Shown: positions 60,777-64,000 of the stretch, piece by piece
Layout: every line of letters starts with the position of its first letter
How positions within the stretch are numbered: the first letter of the stretch is position 1
Assembly (NCBI RefSeq): GCF_000407185.1
Contig: NZ_KE136481.1
Location: 327,136 to 391,135 of the forward strand
From: Enterococcus malodoratus ATCC 43197
GTDB lineage: Bacteria > Bacillota > Bacilli > Lactobacillales > Enterococcaceae
Reading direction: 5' to 3'
Length of the DNA: 64,000 nucleotides
Position numbers and translations under genes: made by a program
The notes under the pieces: generated by a model
What the model was told of the DNA's origin: nothing
What the model saw: the letters and a program-made list of their open reading frames with translations, nothing else
Database searches by the model: none

Positions 60777-60789
60777 GAATGATCCTTTC
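60756..60789. terminator. Terminator overlapping a stop codon
   Basis: AAAGGATCATTCTC / GAGAATGATCCTTT, a 14-bp perfect stem. The TGA stop of the gene at 60183-60776 lies inside the hairpin, so the last seven or so codons form its left arm. Confidence 0.8.
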
Positions 60790-60811
60790 ACTTTTTATAC
60801 AACTAAATTAC

Positions 60812-63436
60812 TTATTCGTTTGCCTTCAATGCCTCAATCATATCAATCTTTTTCAAGCGGAAATACATAATCACTCCGACAATCAGCGTGAAAAACAACG
60901 TTATCAAACTTGCATAAAGATAACTAAGCGGTTGAATATCGGGAGAAAACATCGTCATATCCAACTCAACAGTTTTCAAGATATAACCATGCTCGATTTT
61001 TCCAAGGAACAATCCGAAGAAAATCCCCATTAGGGTTAGTAAAATATTTTCCCGATAAACGTAACGCACCACTTCTCCATCGTAAAAGCCTAAGACCTTG
61101 ATCGTTGATAGCTCTCGTATGCGCTCTGAGACATTAATATTGGTCAGATTATACAACACGATAAACGCTAAGAGACCCGCAGAAATGATCAATACCCACA
61201 TAATAATGTTGAGGCTTTTGACAGTATCTTTTAGTGCATCTCGTGATTTCGACATAAAACTTACATTGGCAATTTCAGAATTCTCCATTAATTGTTTAGC
61301 CATCTGATCCTCGGTCTGACGTTTTGGTTCTTTGCTGAAAAGTAAAAGATCCGTATTGAATTCTGGTTTTTCGTCAAACGTCTTTTCGTAATAGCTCGGT
61401 GTCATGTAAATGAAATGCCCGACATAGTTTTCGGAGATTGCCGCCACTTTTACTTTGTAATCTTCACCAGCAATAGATTTGATTTTTAATGTATCACCTT
61501 TTTGTAAATCAAATAACTTGGCGAGCTTTTCATTGATAATGACACCATCATCGGTCAGCGAATATTGTTTATTCGTTTTGCGGTTTCTGAAAGATAAAAA
61601 CTCATTCAGTCTGTTGTTCTCCTTGGGAACAGACAAACTAATTTCCTGTTTAGAAACAGTTTCCTTTTGCGCAGTGAAGGTTTCTAAGGAGACTGGCAAA
61701 TGGTCTTGATAATTCGAAAAAGTTTCAAGCTGCTGAACATATTTTTTTTCTTGATCGGCAGATGGCGTCTCTTTAAAAATAGTTGTACCTTGATAATGCC
61801 ACAACTTATCAAATTGCAGTGAAACAATATCACCAATTGAGTCCCGCAATCCGAAACCGGTAATGATCATCGACATACAGCCGGCAATTCCGATCACAGT
61901 CATCAGCATCCGTTGCTTATAGCGGAACAAATTGCGCAAAGTTACCTTTTGGCTAAATGAAAGGCGCCGCCAAACAAAGGTCATCCGTTCTAAAAAGATT
62001 CGCTTGCCCTTTTTAGGTGCCTTAGGCTGCATCAATGTTGCAGGTGCTGCCCTCAAATCATATCGTAAAACTAGCCAGGCTGAACCGACAGAACAGGTTA
62101 ATGCCACGGCTAAAGCAATTAACGCGTAGGATAAATACCATGGCGTCACCACTTGAGCTAGATTATATAACTGACCATAAGCGTTGAAGATAATTATCGG
62201 CAATAGATAAAAGCCCACAACGAGTCCTAACAGAGTACCTGCACCGCCTGCTAAAGTAGCATAAAGCAAGTATTTCTGAGCAATCTCGCCGTTCCGATAC
62301 CCTAATGCCTTAAATGTTCCCAGTTCATTCCGTTTCTCCTCTACCATTCTGGTCATGGTCGTCATGGTTACAAGCGCCGCTATCAGAAAGAATATCCATG
62401 GAAAAACGGAAGCCAATGAGGAAATTCGTTCAGCATTGTCTTCATATTCGCTATACCCAGGATTTTCAGAACGAGCAAAGAGATGATACTCTGGTTCTAC
62501 TAAAGAATCAATCTGCTGTTGTTTCCGCGCTAAAACCTCTAGTTGCATGGGGAGTTCTGAATTTATCGCAGCTAGTCCTGAAAGTTGCTCTGGAGAAAGA
62601 TCATTCAAGTCGATTTGCGTTTGCTGTTGAAATTTCTTTTTTTCCTGATCAAGACGCTTTTGCTGCTCTGCCTTTTTTTCTGCCATTATGTTTGGGGCAG
62701 TTTCTTTCAAGTGATTTTTCAGGTTCTTTTGATCCTGTTTTAAACGTTTTTCATACTGCGATGAATAGGCATCACTAGTCTTCAGATCTCGATACTGTAT
62801 CAAAGCCTCAGAATAGACCGGCTGAGTGAAATTATCCGGCAATACAAAAGCCAGACAATCGATTGAACCCTTACCTACTGTCGTATTTCCCCGAGAGATG
62901 TTCTCAATGAACTCAGGACTTTTAACAAATCCAACGATTTTGAATGTTTGCCGTTTGAAAGCTTGCTCCGAATCATCCGCCGAAAAATCAAACTGCTGAT
63001 TTAGCTTATAGCCCTTTTCTCTAGCAAAGTCATCTAAGACAATTTCAGTTGAACTTTTTGGCAGTCGGCCTTTGGTGACTACCACTCGATTAAGTGTTTG
63101 CTTTGCATCATAGCTGAAGATACGAAAAACCTGGTTTTCCTGACTCAGATTGATATCGTGAAAATAGCGCCCCTCTGCTTTTACACCCTTTGCTTCTTCG
63201 ATCAGCTTGATGTTCTCATCTGTCAATCCCCAAGAAGAAACGACTCGAGTATCAGCTAATTGTTGCTTTCGGTAATAATCTGCAGCTGTTTTTAACATAT
63301 CCGGTCCTGTGGCCCGCAAACCAACATAGAAAGCGACACCTAAAAATATGATGCTTAGAATTGAAAAGAATCGTGTTTTTGATTGCCAGATTTCACGCCA
63401 ATTGCTTCGTCGCATCGCCCTTTTCATTTTACTCAC
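60812..63436 (-). CDS. FtsX-type ABC exporter permease, large
   Basis: An 874-residue permease. N-terminal membrane segment (about 21-40); a long extracytoplasmic part to about 340 with a coiled coil near 220-280 (rich in KK, EQQKR, EKKKF); three membrane segments at about 345-480; a second extracytoplasmic domain; and three C-terminal membrane segments (about 745-865). This is the layout of FtsX/MacB-like permeases with two FtsX units. It partners the ATPase at 63440-64000, ending 3 bases after it. Substrate unknown; family members export peptides or lipoproteins or work with wall enzymes. Confidence 0.85.
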   Translation of the reverse strand: MSKMKRAMRRSNWREIWQSKTRFFSILSIIFLGVAFYVGLRATGPDMLKTAADYYRKQQLADTRVVSSWGLTDENIKLIEEAKGVKAEGRYFHDINLSQENQVFRIFSYDAKQTLNRVVVTKGRLPKSSTEIVLDDFAREKGYKLNQQFDFSADDSEQAFKRQTFKIVGFVKSPEFIENISRGNTTVGKGSIDCLAFVLPDNFTQPVYSEALIQYRDLKTSDAYSSQYEKRLKQDQKNLKNHLKETAPNIMAEKKAEQQKRLDQEKKKFQQQTQIDLNDLSPEQLSGLAAINSELPMQLEVLARKQQQIDSLVEPEYHLFARSENPGYSEYEDNAERISSLASVFPWIFFLIAALVTMTTMTRMVEEKRNELGTFKALGYRNGEIAQKYLLYATLAGGAGTLLGLVVGFYLLPIIIFNAYGQLYNLAQVVTPWYLSYALIALAVALTCSVGSAWLVLRYDLRAAPATLMQPKAPKKGKRIFLERMTFVWRRLSFSQKVTLRNLFRYKQRMLMTVIGIAGCMSMIITGFGLRDSIGDIVSLQFDKLWHYQGTTIFKETPSADQEKKYVQQLETFSNYQDHLPVSLETFTAQKETVSKQEISLSVPKENNRLNEFLSFRNRKTNKQYSLTDDGVIINEKLAKLFDLQKGDTLKIKSIAGEDYKVKVAAISENYVGHFIYMTPSYYEKTFDEKPEFNTDLLLFSKEPKRQTEDQMAKQLMENSEIANVSFMSKSRDALKDTVKSLNIIMWVLIISAGLLAFIVLYNLTNINVSERIRELSTIKVLGFYDGEVVRYVYRENILLTLMGIFFGLFLGKIEHGYILKTVELDMTMFSPDIQPLSYLYASLITLFFTLIVGVIMYFRLKKIDMIEALKANE

Positions 63437-63439
63437 CTC

Positions 63440-64000
63440 TTACCATTGAATCTCTTCAATTGATTGAGGGTTATCATTCAATTCTTCACTGCGAACACGC
63501 GCATCATTGATTCGGATGACCCGATCGGCCATCGGTGCAATCGCCGAGTTATGCGTGATAATAACGACAGTCGTCCCATTTTCACGTGCAGTGTCCTGCA
63601 ATATTTTTAAAATTTGTTTCCCCGTTTCAAAATCAAGAGCACCTGTTGGTTCATCACATAATAATAATTTGGGACGTTTTGCCAATGCCCGAGCAATCGT
63701 GACCCGCTGTTGTTCTCCGCCTGATAATTGGGCCGGGAAATTATCCATACGTTCGCCTAAACCAACTGAGCCCAATACTGCTTCAGGCTCCAATGCATCC
63801 GATACAATTTGAGAAGCCAGCTCTACATTCTCCTTTGCAGTTAGATTAGGAACCAAATTATAAAACTGAAAAACAAAACCAACATCATTACGGCGATAGG
63901 TGGTCAATTCTTTGTCACTAAAAATAGCGATATCCGTGCCATCCACCACTACTTTACCTTCATCACAGCTATCCATTCCACCTAAAATATTTAACACGGT
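63440..64000 (-). CDS. ABC ATP-binding protein, LolD/MacB type (5' part beyond window)
   Basis: The visible 187 codons of an ABC ATPase whose start lies beyond the right edge. The frame enters as TVLNILGGMDSCDEG, just after Walker A. The Q loop reads VGFVFQFYNLVPNLT, signature LSGGEQQRVTIARALA, Walker B LLLCDEPTGALDFETG and H loop VIITHN. This is the LolD/MacB subfamily that pairs with FtsX-type permeases. Confidence 0.9.
   Translation of the reverse strand, partial: TVLNILGGMDSCDEGKVVVDGTDIAIFSDKELTTYRRNDVGFVFQFYNLVPNLTAKENVELASQIVSDALEPEAVLGSVGLGERMDNFPAQLSGGEQQRVTIARALAKRPKLLLCDEPTGALDFETGKQILKILQDTARENGTTVVIITHNSAIAPMADRVIRINDARVRSEELNDNPQSIEEIQW

Overview
The window looks like chromosome of an Enterococcus or a very close relative. 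It is low in G+C, has strong AGGAGG-type ribosome binding sites with many TTG and GTG starts, Gram-positive lipoprotein signals, mannose-family PTS genes under a LevR-type sigma-54 activator, a Met T-box leader, and LepA, RecQ, Nox and cold-shock proteins of lactic-acid-bacterial type. I saw no rRNA, tRNA, phage or CRISPR locus. Two IS elements are present: an IS21-type element cut by the left edge (1-739), and a complete IS1380-type element (43838-45511) with 17-bp inverted repeats and a 5-bp target duplication.

Layout. 1-3.3 kb: IS21 end, a secreted glucosaminidase and two small membrane proteins. 3.4-8.2 kb: a two-component system, a drug/peptide-type ABC transporter and a membrane-anchored subtilase-like protein. 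TCAAG direct repeats, at 11-bp spacing, lie upstream of both the subtilase and the ABC genes. 8.4-11.4 kb: an XRE regulator with a PLDc_N protein and ABC pair, resembling Bacillus yxlEFG. 11.5-22.2 kb: a 13-gene unit on the minus strand, preceded by a leader RNA with a 7-codon ORF and a terminator/antiterminator pair. It encodes an exported two-domain rhodanese, an HdrC/HdrB-like Fe-S pair, a YnjBCD-like ABC importer, two 'arsenosugar-type' glycosyltransferases, a phosphotransferase-fold protein, a nucleoside hydrolase and a TVP38/VTT membrane protein. The gene content resembles the E. coli ydjXYZ-ynjBCDE region and is the best candidate here for an undescribed pathway.

22.3-29.2 kb: a PH-domain protein, an orphan ThsB-like TIR protein, a GNAT enzyme, NADH oxidase with a divergent Crp/Fnr regulator, an SRPBCC protein, and a Met T-box followed by metQ-like and msrA. 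29.3-38.5 kb: an Amadori-compound (glucoselysine/fructoselysine, gfr-like) utilisation region. A LevR-type activator, a canonical -24/-12 promoter, PTS IIA-IIB-IIC-IID and a SIS deglycase form one arm; a second SIS deglycase diverges from a GntR/UTRA regulator whose intergenic region carries palindromes. 38.6-42.6 kb: MarR-flavodoxin-FMN-binding protein with a decayed small membrane gene, then DeoR-DUF1576.

42.8-64 kb: mostly housekeeping and envelope genes. These are a cold-shock protein, the IS1380 insertion, an old-yellow-enzyme oxidoreductase, RecQ, LepA, an Eis-type acetyltransferase, a deoxyribosyltransferase, a NimA-like flavoprotein, a HAD phosphatase, a C39-like peptidase, a second glucosaminidase, a VanY-type DD-carboxypeptidase, a Gfo/Idh/MocA oxidoreductase, a FUSC/ArAE-type protein, and an FtsX-type ABC exporter running off the right edge.

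All assignments come from reading motifs and gene order. No database search was possible.
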